This document shows positions 1-10,636 of a DNA stretch of 64,000 nucleotides, piece after piece. Position 1 is the stretch's first letter. Every line of letters begins with the position of its first letter. The translations under genes and the position numbers were made by a program. The notes below the pieces were generated by a model that did no database searches, was not told the DNA's origin, and saw only the letters and a list, made by a program, of their open reading frames with translations. Origin of the DNA: an uncultured Paracoccaceae bacterium. GTDB taxonomy: Bacteria > Pseudomonadota > Alphaproteobacteria > Rhodobacterales > Rhodobacteraceae. Location: positions 1-64,000 of the forward strand of contig CALMSR010000052.1 of the NCBI GenBank assembly GCA_937872465.1, in the 5' to 3' direction.

Positions 1-1
1 C

Positions 2-280
2 GTCGGGATCACCGCCGGCGTCGACAGCCGACGGGTTCTTGCGGGTGTTCAGCTCCGGGGCAGCCTCGGGGCCGAGATCATGGGCCTGCCGGGGATGCGG
101 CATTTCCCTTACGCCATGGCCGAGGACGGCCCGGGCTGGATCGTGTCGCCGTTCGAGCCCGGCGAGGTAACGCCGGAGAACGCCGAGCGGGTCAGGGCGA
201 TCCGGGCGAACTTCTCCGACCTCTTGGAGGGGATGCCGGCGCCGGAGACCTTCGAGGTGATCGCCGACTGGGGGAAGTAG
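2..280 (+). CDS. C-terminal fragment of an unidentified protein
   Basis: The reading frame is open from the left edge of the window, so the true start lies upstream; 92 residues are visible before the TAG stop. Near the left edge it reads GITAGVDSRRVLAG, which resembles the SGGxDS-type PP-loop of asparagine-synthase-like ATP pyrophosphatases. Only about 80 residues follow, too few for a complete domain of that kind, so the resemblance may be fortuitous or the gene may carry an internal deletion. The remainder is acidic and soluble-looking. I do not recognise a function. It lies beside a decayed toxin gene and AT-rich DNA, in the least conserved part of the window. Confidence 0.4.
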   Translation, partial: VGITAGVDSRRVLAGVQLRGSLGAEIMGLPGMRHFPYAMAEDGPGWIVSPFEPGEVTPENAERVRAIRANFSDLLEGMPAPETFEVIADWGK

Positions 281-471
281 GTCGGCCAGCGGGCCTGTCG
301 ATCAGCGGCACGGAATTTGCTTCACCGGGGCGTAGGCGCTGTTCACCGCCGATGACTTCGCGCGGATGGTCGCTGCGAAGCGACAGCGACGCTGATCGAT
401 CTCGATGGCACTTGCGGTGCCACGGTATACCAGCCGGTGCTCGCCGGTTCGCGGAGGCGGCCCCGCCCCTC

Positions 472-705
472 TCGAAAGACGACGCACGGGCAGCCGTGGC
501 CGCTTTCGAGTGCTATGGAAACGGAAGGCAGGGGGCGGGACCGAACCTCGGGGATTCTATGGCCTATGGAGTGGCGACGGCGGAGGGCGTGTCGGCGCCG
601 CTGCCGCTCACGGGCGAGGATCGCGCGAAACTGTGGATCGCTGGGCCGGCCGATGCTCTATTCGATTGGCGTGGCGCGCGATTTGAGCGTGACGGCACGA
701 AGTAG
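472..705 (+). pseudogene. Decayed VapC-type (PIN domain) toxin remnant
   Basis: Around positions 505-580 the frame reads FECYGNGRQGAGPNLGDSMA, which matches the C-terminal signature of type II VapC toxins (aromatic-x-x-YGKGRHPA-x-LNFGD-x-x-aYALA), followed by a PLPLTGEDR segment corresponding to the usual LLFKGDDF. The conserved Asp of the NFGD motif is kept. The N-terminal half of the PIN domain, with its catalytic acidic residues, is missing: upstream of about 472 the frame holds unrelated sequence, and no VapB antitoxin gene is adjacent. This is a similarity judged by eye. I infer a degraded toxin gene. The rest of 281-657 shows no convincing gene. Confidence 0.45.
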
Positions 706-1433
706 TCCGGCTTCGATCGTAGGGATAAGCATGTACTCTTTTCTATAGTTTTCCGGCGATCCACCGATAGGTGATACAATCAATTGATCAGAAAACGAAC
801 GAAGTACAATAAAGTCCTGATTGTCTACAGAAATCACATAGAATTCTCTCTGCTTGGCGGCACTAATCGCTCCACTACAATAGAACATCATAGGAAACAT
901 AATTAACAATACAAGAAATAATAGCAATGGGTCAAATCCAAGTTTACGAAGGAAGAAATGCGCAATTGAGTTATCTGGAACCGAGGCACGCCTGTCGTAG
1001 ACATTAGGTACATAGCTGGACGCATTTCCCCCTTGCCTTCGATGCACATCACGCAAGATGGCGGAAAAGCCGATTGCAGCAAAAAACGCAAGTATGGTCC
1101 ACCTAGGAAAGAAATTATACAATGCAACGTATATTGCGTAAAGCACCATGCCTCCCCACAATAGACGAAATACATTCTTATGATTGTTTTGTATGTATTG
1201 AAGGCTTAGTTGAAGAAATCCAAACGCATATAATAAAAAGAAGAAGTTGGATGGATATTGATTCTTGATAATGGAGAACGATACTGGTATAAATGCCGAA
1301 GGATATCCAAATATAGAGGCATGACCGGCTTCTGTCGCAAAGGAGAATAAGTAGGAAAAGAAAATCACAATAGGTATTAGGCCGAGCAGCCGGGTGATAG
1401 GGCGCCCCGGTGGCGTCTCTGACGCTTCTGCCG

Positions 1434-1437
<4 letters not shown>
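658..1437 (-). CDS. AT-rich hypothetical membrane protein, overlaps rpoD stop
   Basis: Predicted protein of 259 residues with about five hydrophobic segments, starting near residue 17 ([17 protein letters not shown]) and including a C-terminal-half segment [15 protein letters not shown]. It ends in a roughly 65-residue soluble tail. The only start I find is GTG at 1437, sharing GTGA with the rpoD stop codon, so translation could be coupled to rpoD; a start further inside cannot be excluded. Base composition is strikingly AT-rich between about 700 and 1380, with rare codons such as ATA and AAT, unlike every neighbour, which suggests recent acquisition. No family recognised. That the protein is genuine rests on the hydrophobicity pattern and the uninterrupted frame. 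Confidence 0.6.
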
Positions 1438-3473
<2,036 letters not shown>

Positions 3474-3584
3474 GAAGTCTCCGTCGGGGCTACGGGGCGG
3501 ATCGTCGCCCGGGGGCGTTGCGGCGATCCTGGGTTTTCTAGCACGAATCACTGATTCGCAACGAGAGTCTGATTCGATTCGCGG

Positions 3585-5543
3585 TCAGGTCTTGCGCGGT
3601 TTCTTCCAGATCTGGCGGTCGAGCAGGTCCTGGAGCCCGGCGGAGAGCATCTCCTCGGCCTCGGCATCGACCTCGGCGCTTTCCGAGATCGGCCGGCTGG
3701 CGGCCTTATGCGCGGCTTCGGCGGCGTCCCTCAGGCGCCAGCCGACGCTCTCGGCGGTCTCGGCGTTGAGCTCGCGGGCGGCGTCGATCAGCTCGGCGCG
3801 CCAGCCGGCGACGGCGGCGTGCCGGGTCAGTTCCTCCTCGATGGCGCGGGCGGCGAGCTCGGGGTCCGCGCCGGGGCCGAGATGGCGGTTGGCGCGCACC
3901 TGGCCGGGGGCGAGCAGGTCCGGCATCGGGTCGCGGCCGATCCGCTCCGCCACGGCGTCCCGCAGCCGGGTGCCTTCCGGCGCCCCGGTGACCGCGGACA
4001 GGAGGGCATCGCGGATCTCCGCGAGATCGGCGCAGGAGAAGGGCATGCGGTCCAGCCGCTCCTCGAAGGCCGCGGCGAGGCCGGGGTTGTTCAGGCAGCC
4101 CGCGAGGATCGCGCATTCGCGGATGCGCGCCTCGGCCTCGACGCCGGGGGTCGGCCGCCCGAGCAGCGAGGCGCGGGTGGCCGGTGCGGCGGTGGCGATC
4201 GTCGCCGGCCGGGATCCGGGCCTGGTGCCGGTCCGGTCGGAACGGGTCGGGCGCGGCGGCGGCGCGAAGAGCGCGGCGCGGCGGCTGCGGATCTCGGCCT
4301 GGTAATGGGCGCGCAGGCCGGGATCGGCGATGCGCGCCAGATGCGCCTTGAGCCTGCCGTCGAGGGCGGCGCGCCGCTCGGGGCTGTCGAGCACCGCGCC
4401 CTCGGTCTCGCGGCTCCAGATCAGCTCGACCATCGGCAGCGAAGCCGCGACGAGCGCCTGCATCGCCGCGGCCCCGCCGGCGCGCAGGACGTCGTCGGGA
4501 TCCTGGTCCGCCGGCATGACCGCGAAGCGCAGCGCATGGCCCGGCGTGAGCAGCGGCAGCGCGAGGTCGATCAGGCGCTGCGCCGCCTTGCGGCCGGCGG
4601 CATCGCCGTCGAGCGCGACCACCGGCTCGGGCGCCAGCCGCCAGAGCAGTTGCAGCTGCGTCTCGGTGATCGCGGTGCCGAGCGGGGCGACGGCATGCTC
4701 GATGCCGGCCTGGGCGAGCGCGATCACGTCCATGTAGCCCTCGCAGACCAGCAGCTCGCCGGACTTTCCGGCGGCGGCGCGGGCGGGCGCGATGTTGTAG
4801 AGGGTGCGGCCCTTGTCGAAGAGCGGCGTCTCGGGGGAGTTCAGGTATTTCGGCTGCTGGTCGCTCGTCAGGGCACGGGCGCCGAAGCCGATGGCGCGGC
4901 CGCGCGCGTCGCGGATCGGGAAGGTGATGCGGCCGCGGAAGCGGTCGTAGGCCGAGCCGCCCGCCTCGGGCAGGCCGACGAGCCCCGCTTCGGCGAGAAG
5001 CGCCGGCGCGAAGCCCTTGGCCTTGAGATGGTCGAGCAGGGCGGTGCGTCCCTCGGGCGCATAGCCGATCTCGAACCGCTCGCGGGTCGCGGGGGCGAGG
5101 CCGCGGCGGTCGAGATAGGCGCGGGCCTCGGCGGCGCGGGCGGTGTTGAGCTGCAGGCGGTAGAATTGCACCGCCGCCTCGACCGCCTCGGCGAGGCCCT
5201 GGTTGGCGGCGGCCTTCGCGGCGGCGGCGGGATCGCGCGCCGGCATCGTCATTCCCGCCTCGCGGGCGAGCAGTTCCACCGCCTCCATGAAGCCGATGTT
5301 CTCGGTCTTCTGCACGAAGCCGAAGGCGTCGCCCTTGGCGTGGCAGCCGAAGCAGTAATAATAGCCCTTGGCGTCATCGACGTGGAAGGATGCGGTCTTC
5401 TCGTTGTGGAACGGGCAGGGCGCCCACCAGTCGCCGCGGGCCGCATTCGACTTGCGGTTGTCCCAGGTCACCTTGCGGCCGACCACCTGCGCGAGCGAGA
5501 CGCGGCCGCGAAGTTCGTCGACGAAGCCTGGGGGGAGCGACAT
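3585..5543 (-). CDS. dnaG: DNA primase
   Basis: Predicted protein of 652 residues. It synthesises RNA primers at the replication fork together with DnaB helicase. The N-terminal zinc-binding domain shows the CHC2-type pattern (CPFHNEKTASF, then YYYCFGCHAKGDAF) at about residues 40-70. The TOPRIM core follows, with VCEGYMDVIALAQAG and the acidic VALDGDAAGRKAAQRL, and then a C-terminal DnaB-interaction region. The start at 5543 (MSLPPGFVDELRGR) is the usual family start; a TTG further upstream would add a dozen atypical residues, and neither has a strong ribosome-binding site. It lies 111 bases upstream of rpoD on the same strand. Confidence 0.97.
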   Translation of the reverse strand: MSLPPGFVDELRGRVSLAQVVGRKVTWDNRKSNAARGDWWAPCPFHNEKTASFHVDDAKGYYYCFGCHAKGDAFGFVQKTENIGFMEAVELLAREAGMTMPARDPAAAAKAAANQGLAEAVEAAVQFYRLQLNTARAAEARAYLDRRGLAPATRERFEIGYAPEGRTALLDHLKAKGFAPALLAEAGLVGLPEAGGSAYDRFRGRITFPIRDARGRAIGFGARALTSDQQPKYLNSPETPLFDKGRTLYNIAPARAAAGKSGELLVCEGYMDVIALAQAGIEHAVAPLGTAITETQLQLLWRLAPEPVVALDGDAAGRKAAQRLIDLALPLLTPGHALRFAVMPADQDPDDVLRAGGAAAMQALVAASLPMVELIWSRETEGAVLDSPERRAALDGRLKAHLARIADPGLRAHYQAEIRSRRAALFAPPPRPTRSDRTGTRPGSRPATIATAAPATRASLLGRPTPGVEAEARIRECAILAGCLNNPGLAAAFEERLDRMPFSCADLAEIRDALLSAVTGAPEGTRLRDAVAERIGRDPMPDLLAPGQVRANRHLGPGADPELAARAIEEELTRHAAVAGWRAELIDAARELNAETAESVGWRLRDAAEAAHKAASRPISESAEVDAEAEEMLSAGLQDLLDRQIWKKPRKT

Positions 5544-5654
5544 GAGCGGGAATATCGGGATGGCAGGGTGAATTGGCAAGGGCCGGCGATGCGGGGAGAT
5601 GCCCGGTCCCGGCGGCCCGCATCGCCACGGCCGGGGCGGGCTTTGCCGCGAGGC

Positions 5655-5987
5655 TCAGTTGTCGATGAGAAGGCTCGCGCGGTCGGCGCCGGTGGTGCGG
5701 TCGAGCAGGCGGATGCGTTCGCGCCCCTCGCCGTCCACGGTGACCACCGCGATCCAGTCGCTGCCGAGGGTCACCGCGCGGGCGCTCTCGCCGGGGGGCA
5801 GGCGGATCGCCTCGGGCAGGTCCGGCGCCCGGGCGAGCGGCGCCAGGCGGATGACAAGCAGAGCGACGATCGTTATCACCCCGAGGATCAGGGTCGCGGT
5901 GAGCGCCGTCACCAGCCGTCGCAGCTGGCGCAGGCGGCGCGGCTCCGGAATTTCGTCGCCCGTGGCAATCGGATGGCTCTCGCCCAT
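5655..5987 (-). CDS. Small single-pass membrane protein, DUF6476-like
   Basis: Predicted protein of 110 residues. A hydrophilic N-terminus with PRRLRQLRRL is followed by one transmembrane helix at about residues 25-47 and a soluble C-terminal domain with LPPGESARAV and WIAVVTVDGEGRERI, of the kind seen in a small conserved protein that sits beside the RluA-type pseudouridine synthase in Rhodobacterales genomes (DUF6476, recalled from knowledge of the family). Its function is unknown. Its ATG lies on the same CATG as the ATG of the divergent rluD gene, so the two genes start back-to-back with a two-base overlap and no space for a conventional promoter between them. Confidence 0.8.
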   Translation of the reverse strand: MGESHPIATGDEIPEPRRLRQLRRLVTALTATLILGVITIVALLVIRLAPLARAPDLPEAIRLPPGESARAVTLGSDWIAVVTVDGEGRERIRLLDRTTGADRASLLIDN

Positions 5988-7005
5988 GAATCCGCCTCGT
6001 CTTCCGATTCGGGTCACGCTGGGGTCCGCGACCGGCCAGCGCCTTGATAAGGCGCTGGCGGCCGCGGTGCCAGAGGGGCTGGGCCTGAGCCGGTCGCGGC
6101 TGCAGGGGCTGATCGAGCAGGGGGCGGTGGCGCGGGCCGATGGCGCGGTGGTGACCGACCCGCGGCTGCGCATGGAGCAGGGCGCGGAGCTGGTGCTGAC
6201 GCTGCCGCCGGCGCTGCCGGCGACGGCCGCCGCCGAGCCGATCCCGCTCGTGGTCGTCCACGAGGATGCGGATCTGATCGTCATCGACAAGCCGGTCGGG
6301 CTGGTGGTGCATCCCGCGCCGGGCGCGCGGGAGGGCACGCTGGTCAATGCGCTGCTGCATCATTGCGGGGCGAGCCTCTCGGGCGTCGGCGGCGCGCTCC
6401 GGCCGGGCATCGTGCACCGGATCGACAAGGATACCTCGGGGCTTCTCGTGGCCGCCAAGAACGATGCGGCGCATCAGGCGCTGGCGGCGCAATTCGCGGC
6501 GCATCGCCTGGAGCGGCGCTATCTCGCGGTGGTGCGCGGGGCGCCGGACCCGGCCGATCCGCGGCTCGCGGGGCTGGCCGGCGTGTCCTGGGAGCCGGGC
6601 GGCGTTCTGCGCATCGAGGGCCGCATCGGCCGGCATCCCGGCGACCGCAAGCGCATGGCGGTGCTCAACTCGGGCGGCAAGCCGGCGGTCACGCGGGCAC
6701 GGGTCCTCGAACGCTTCGGCCCAAGGGGCGCGCCGGTCGCGTCCCTCGTCGAATGCTGGCTGGAAACCGGGCGGACCCATCAGATCCGGGTGCATCTGAC
6801 CTTCGCGGGGCATCCGCTCGTCGGGGACGGCGTCTATGGGCGGCGCGGCGGCCCGGGGCCGCTGGCGGCCTTCCCGCGCCAGGCGCTGCATGCGGCGACG
6901 CTGGGCTTCCGGCATCCCCGGAGCGGCGAGGCGATGCGCTTCGAGGCGCCGCCGCCCGAGGATTTCGCTGGCCTGCTGGCGGAATTGCGGGAAATTTCGT
7001 CCTGA
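5986..7005 (+). CDS. rluD: Ribosomal large subunit pseudouridine synthase, RluA family
   Basis: Predicted protein of 339 residues. It isomerises specific uridines of 23S rRNA to pseudouridine. An S4-type RNA-binding domain occupies roughly residues 15-75 (RLDKALAAAVP, SRSRLQGLIEQGAV). The catalytic domain carries the RluA signature HRIDKDTSGLLV with its catalytic Asp, LERRYLAVV, and the GRTHQIRVHL motif near the C-terminus. RluD is the likeliest family member from length and the S4 domain, although RluC-like specificity cannot be excluded. The start is ATG at 5986, which overlaps the start codon of the minus-strand DUF6476-like gene. It converges on tdh with a 14-base gap. Confidence 0.93.
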   Translation: MNPPRLPIRVTLGSATGQRLDKALAAAVPEGLGLSRSRLQGLIEQGAVARADGAVVTDPRLRMEQGAELVLTLPPALPATAAAEPIPLVVVHEDADLIVIDKPVGLVVHPAPGAREGTLVNALLHHCGASLSGVGGALRPGIVHRIDKDTSGLLVAAKNDAAHQALAAQFAAHRLERRYLAVVRGAPDPADPRLAGLAGVSWEPGGVLRIEGRIGRHPGDRKRMAVLNSGGKPAVTRARVLERFGPRGAPVASLVECWLETGRTHQIRVHLTFAGHPLVGDGVYGRRGGPGPLAAFPRQALHAATLGFRHPRSGEAMRFEAPPPEDFAGLLAELREISS

Positions 7006-7019
7006 CGGCGCGGGACCGC

Positions 7020-8063
7020 TCAGGCCGCCGTCCAGTCCATCACCACCTTGCCGGAATTGCCAGAGCGCATGACCTCGAACCCGGCGGCGAAATCGTCGAT
7101 GCCGATGCGATGGGTGATCAAGGGCGCGAGATCGAGCCCCGATTGCACGAAGGCGATCATCTTGTACCAGGTCTCGAACATCTCGCGGCCGTAGATGCCC
7201 TTGAGCGTCAGCATCTTGAAGATGACCTTGTTCCAGTCGATCTCGAACCCGGCCGGGGCGATGCCGAGGATGGCGATCTTGCCGCCGTTGTTCATCTTGT
7301 CGATCATGTCGCGGAAGGCCGGCGCGGCGCCGGACATCTCGAGGCCGATGTCGAAGCCCTCGGTCATGCCGATGCGCGCCATCACGTCGGCGAGGTTCTC
7401 CGCGCCGGCGTCGACGACGGTCTCGATGCCGAGGCTCCGGGCGAGATCGAGCCGGTAGGGGTTGACGTCGGTGATGACGACCTTGCGCGCCCCGGCGCGC
7501 GCGGCCACGAGCGCGCCCATGATGCCGATGGGACCGGCGCCGGTGACCAGCACGTCCTCGCCCACGAGATCGAAGCTGAGCGCGGTATGCACCGCATTGC
7601 CGAAGGGGTCGAAGATCGCGGCGATCTCGTCGGGCACGTCCTCGGGGATCAGGACGACGTTGTCCTCGGGGATGCAGACGAATTCGGCGAAGGATCCGGG
7701 CCGGTCGACGCCGACGCCCCTGGTGTTGCGGCAGAGATGCCCGCGCCCGGCGCGACAGTTGCGGCAGGCGCCGCAGACGATATGGCCCTCGCCCGAGACG
7801 CGCTGGCCCACATGGAAGCGCCGCACCGCCGAGCCGGTCTCGGCGATGGTGCCGCAGAATTCGTGTCCCGTCACCATCGGCACCGGCACGGTCCGCGCCG
7901 CCCAGGCGTCCCAGTTCCAGATATGCACGTCGGTGCCGCAGATGGCGGATTTGGCGACCTTGATCAGCACGTCCGTGGGTCCGGGCTCGGGCACCGGCAC
8001 CCGCTCCATCCAGAGACCGGGCTCGGGGCGGGATTTGACCAGCGCCTTCATCTCGTTGCTCAT
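7020..8063 (-). CDS. tdh: L-threonine 3-dehydrogenase
   Basis: Predicted protein of 347 residues. It is a zinc-dependent medium-chain dehydrogenase that oxidises L-threonine to 2-amino-3-ketobutyrate with NAD. The catalytic zinc site is visible as [10 protein letters not shown] and GHEFCGTI, the structural zinc cysteines lie in [15 protein letters not shown], and the Rossmann motif is [13 protein letters not shown]. Length and the MKALVK start region match the family. It lies immediately downstream of kbl, whose TGA overlaps the tdh ATG by four bases, so the two enzymes of the threonine-to-glycine pathway are translationally coupled. Confidence 0.96.
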   Translation of the reverse strand: MSNEMKALVKSRPEPGLWMERVPVPEPGPTDVLIKVAKSAICGTDVHIWNWDAWAARTVPVPMVTGHEFCGTIAETGSAVRRFHVGQRVSGEGHIVCGACRNCRAGRGHLCRNTRGVGVDRPGSFAEFVCIPEDNVVLIPEDVPDEIAAIFDPFGNAVHTALSFDLVGEDVLVTGAGPIGIMGALVAARAGARKVVITDVNPYRLDLARSLGIETVVDAGAENLADVMARIGMTEGFDIGLEMSGAAPAFRDMIDKMNNGGKIAILGIAPAGFEIDWNKVIFKMLTLKGIYGREMFETWYKMIAFVQSGLDLAPLITHRIGIDDFAAGFEVMRSGNSGKVVMDWTAA

Positions 8064-9250
8064 GCGATGACTCCCAGCTCCCGCCCGGTGGCGGCGAAGG
8101 CGGCGATGGCGGCGGCGACATCGTCGTCGGAATGCGCGGCGGACATCTGGGTGCGGATGCGCGCCTTGCCCCGGGGGACGACGGGGAAGGAGAAGCCGAC
8201 GACATAGACGCCGCGGTCGAGCATCCGCGCGGCGAAATCCTGGGCGCGCTGGGCGTCGCCGAGCATGACCGGGATGATCGGATGGCCGGCGCCGGCGAGC
8301 TCGAAGCCGAGCGCCGTCATCTCGGCGCGGAACCGGGCCGAATTCGCCGTGAGGCGCGCGCGCATCTCCGCGCCGGTCTCGATCATCTCGAGAACCTTCA
8401 GCGAGGTGGCGGCGATCACCGGGGCGAGGGTGTTGGAGAAGAGATAGGGGCGCGAGCGCTGGCGCAGCAGGTCGACGACCGGGCCGCGCGCGGCGGTATA
8501 GCCGCCCGAGGCGCCGCCGAGCGCCTTGCCGAGCGTGCCCGTGAGGATGTCGACGCGATCCGCGACGCCGCAGAGCTCCGGCGTGCCGCGGCCGCCGGGC
8601 CCGACAAAGCCGACCGCATGGCTGTCGTCCACCATCACCAGCGCGTCGTGGCGCTGGGCGAGATCGCAGATCCCCGCCAGATCGGCGATGATCCCGTCCA
8701 TGGAGAAGACGCCGTCGGTGGCGATCAGGCGGTGCCGCGCGCCGGAGGCCTCCTTCAGGCAGCGTTCGAGATCGCCCATGTCGTTGTTGGCGTAGCGCAG
8801 GCGCCGCGCCTTGCAGAGCCGCACGCCGTCGATGATCGAGGCATGGTTCAGCGCGTCGGAGATGATCGCGTCCTGCTCGCCGAGCAGGGTCTCGAAGAGG
8901 CCTGTATTGGCGTCGAAGCAGGAGCCGTAGAGGATCGCGTCCTCCATGCCGAGAAAGCCGGCGAGCCGCGCCTCGAGCGCCTTGTGCTCCTCCTGGGTGC
9001 CGCAGATGAACCGCACCGAGGCCATGCCGTAGCCGTATCGCTCGAGCGCGGCCTTGGCCGTCTCGACCAGCTCGGGGTGGTCGGCGAGGCCGAGGTAGTT
9101 ATTGGCGCAGAAGTTGAGCACCTGCCCGCCGGGGTCGGCCTCGATGCGGCCCGATTGCGGCGAGGAGATCACGCGCTCGCGCTTGTAGAGGCCGGCGGCC
9201 TCGATCTCGCCCAGCTCCGCCTCGATCCGGTCGATGAATCTCGCTGTCAT
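8060..9250 (-). CDS. kbl: 2-amino-3-ketobutyrate coenzyme A ligase
   Basis: Predicted protein of 396 residues, matching the usual length of about 398. It is a PLP-dependent alpha-oxoamine synthase that cleaves 2-amino-3-ketobutyrate with CoA into glycine and acetyl-CoA. Visible features are [15 protein letters not shown] near the N-terminus, [13 protein letters not shown] for the cofactor pocket, and [10 protein letters not shown] with the PLP-binding lysine. The frame stays open far upstream, but the start at 9250 ([17 protein letters not shown]) fits the family. It is the first gene of the kbl-tdh operon, and its stop overlaps the tdh start. Confidence 0.96.
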   Translation of the reverse strand: MTARFIDRIEAELGEIEAAGLYKRERVISSPQSGRIEADPGGQVLNFCANNYLGLADHPELVETAKAALERYGYGMASVRFICGTQEEHKALEARLAGFLGMEDAILYGSCFDANTGLFETLLGEQDAIISDALNHASIIDGVRLCKARRLRYANNDMGDLERCLKEASGARHRLIATDGVFSMDGIIADLAGICDLAQRHDALVMVDDSHAVGFVGPGGRGTPELCGVADRVDILTGTLGKALGGASGGYTAARGPVVDLLRQRSRPYLFSNTLAPVIAATSLKVLEMIETGAEMRARLTANSARFRAEMTALGFELAGAGHPIIPVMLGDAQRAQDFAARMLDRGVYVVGFSFPVVPRGKARIRTQMSAAHSDDDVAAAIAAFAATGRELGVIA

Positions 9251-9565
9251 CGCTGCCGCGTCCTTCTCTGCCGGGGGCCGGTCCCGGCAAGGGGCGGGGC
9301 CGCGGCCCAATCTGCGCGGATCCCGGCGCCAAGTCCAGCGGTCGGGGGACGCGCGCCCGAGGGATGGACATTCCCGTGCTGCGCTGCAATATGGGCCGCC
9401 AGTCGCGGGGCGATCACCCTTCGCTTCGTCGCGGTGCGGCCTGGGGACGCGGGCGCGGCCCGGTGCGTTTTCGACGGAAATCCGCGACGTGTGCGTTATA
9501 TTGTATGGAAAGTGACGTGACGCGGGCCCTCGCCATGGCGAGCGACCGCGGAAGGAGGAGGCGGG
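9251..9565. other. Intergenic region between divergent kbl and rpoH
   Basis: This 315-base interval separates the divergent kbl and rpoH genes and should hold promoters for both. A TATATT hexamer at 9497-9502 lies about 60 bases before the rpoH start and could be a -10 element, but I find no convincing -35 partner at 16-18 bases. No coding frame in the interval looks real. Confidence 0.4.
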
Positions 9566-10462
9566 ATGAACTATGCCAAGCTGCCGGCGCCGTCCCCGGA
9601 ACAGGGGCTGTCGCGCTACATGCAGGAGATCCGGAAGTTCCCGATGCTGGAGCCGGAGCAGGAATACATGCTGGCCAAGGCCTGGGTGGACCACGGCGAT
9701 ACCGAGGCCGCGCATCAGCTGGTCACGAGCCATCTGCGGCTGGCGGCCAAGATCGCCATGGGCTACCGCGGCTACGGGCTGCCCACGGCCGAGGTCATTT
9801 CGGAGGCCAATGTCGGGCTGATGCAGGCGGTCAAGCGCTTCGACCCGGAGAAGGGGTTCCGACTCGCGACCTATGCCATGTGGTGGATCCGGGCGAGCAT
9901 CCAGGAATACATCCTGCGGTCCTGGAGCCTTGTGAAGATGGGCACGACCGCGGCGCAGAAGAAGCTCTTCTTCAACCTGCGCAAGGCCAAGAACAAGATC
10001 GGCGCCATCGAGGAGGGCGAGCTGCGCCCCGAGAACGTGGCCAGGATCGCCCATGACCTGAGCGTGACCGAGGAAGAGGTGATCTCGATGAACCGCCGCA
10101 TGTCCGGCGGGGACGCGAGCCTCAACGCCCAGGTCAACAGCGATGGCGACGGATCCGCCGAATGGCTGGACTGGCTGGAGGACGAGGAGGCCGATCAGGC
10201 CACGGCGCTGGCCGAAAGGGACGAGCTCGAGAGCCGCCACGCGCTCCTGCTCGAAGCGATGCAGGCGCTCAACGAGCGCGAGCGGCACATCCTGACCGAG
10301 CGGCGGCTGAAGGACGAGCCGGTGACGCTGGAGGATCTGAGCCAGGAATACGACGTCAGCCGCGAGCGCATCCGCCAGATCGAGGTCCGCGCCTTCGAGA
10401 AGCTGCAGAAGAAGATGCGCGAACTCGCCGCGGAGCGCGGGATGGTGCCGGAGCTCAACTGA
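9566..10462 (+). CDS. rpoH: RNA polymerase heat-shock sigma factor (sigma-32)
   Basis: Predicted protein of 298 residues. It directs RNA polymerase to heat-shock promoters. The N-terminus has [20 protein letters not shown], region 2 has [19 protein letters not shown] and [18 protein letters not shown], and the RpoH box [14 protein letters not shown] is present, which distinguishes sigma-32 from RpoD. Region 4 ends in [20 protein letters not shown]. The start has a strong GGAGGAGG Shine-Dalgarno sequence nine bases upstream. It is a single-gene unit followed by a perfect 11-bp hairpin. Candidate targets in this window include the small heat-shock gene at 37132. Confidence 0.97.
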   Translation: MNYAKLPAPSPEQGLSRYMQEIRKFPMLEPEQEYMLAKAWVDHGDTEAAHQLVTSHLRLAAKIAMGYRGYGLPTAEVISEANVGLMQAVKRFDPEKGFRLATYAMWWIRASIQEYILRSWSLVKMGTTAAQKKLFFNLRKAKNKIGAIEEGELRPENVARIAHDLSVTEEEVISMNRRMSGGDASLNAQVNSDGDGSAEWLDWLEDEEADQATALAERDELESRHALLLEAMQALNERERHILTERRLKDEPVTLEDLSQEYDVSRERIRQIEVRAFEKLQKKMRELAAERGMVPELN

Positions 10463-10506
10463 CCGGCCCGAACCGGCGCCGCCGGGCTGCGGCCGGGGGG
10501 GCATCG

Positions 10507-10532
10507 CCGGATGCGGGGATTCCCGCATCCGG
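10507..10532 (+). terminator. Hairpin downstream of rpoH
   Basis: Perfect 11-bp inverted repeat (10507-10517 with 10522-10532) around a four-base loop, 44 bases after the rpoH stop. No U-tract follows, so it could be a terminator-like or RNA-stabilising hairpin. Confidence 0.5.
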
Positions 10533-10566
10533 GCTTGACCTCGCTCAAGTCCGGCCCCAATCCGTC

Positions 10567-10584
10567 ATGTCATAGAATCGTCAC
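10567..10584 (+). promoter_or_regulatory. Pho-box-like site upstream of the pit operon
   Basis: The sequence ATGTCATAGAATCGTCAC resembles the PhoB binding site, two CTGTCAT 7-mers separated by four bases: the first half matches at six of seven positions and the second at four of seven. It lies 53 bases upstream of the pit start, the right place for phosphate-starvation control. The second half is weak, so this is an inference. Confidence 0.35.
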
Positions 10585-10636
10585 ACATCTGGCGCCGTTG
10601 CGCGCGGGGAAGCCTGTGCGCGGGAGGGGCGGGCGG

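Noticed and set aside
3708..6047. A 779-codon plus-strand frame opposite dnaG and beyond
   Set aside because: It is antisense to dnaG and rluD-flanking genes, is Arg/Gly/Ala-rich low-complexity sequence, and arises from the strong GC bias; no family resemblance.
10540..10580. TAGAAT at 10573-10578 as a -10 of the pit promoter
   Set aside because: No acceptable -35 exists at 16-18 bases upstream; the site is better explained by the Pho-box-like repeat.
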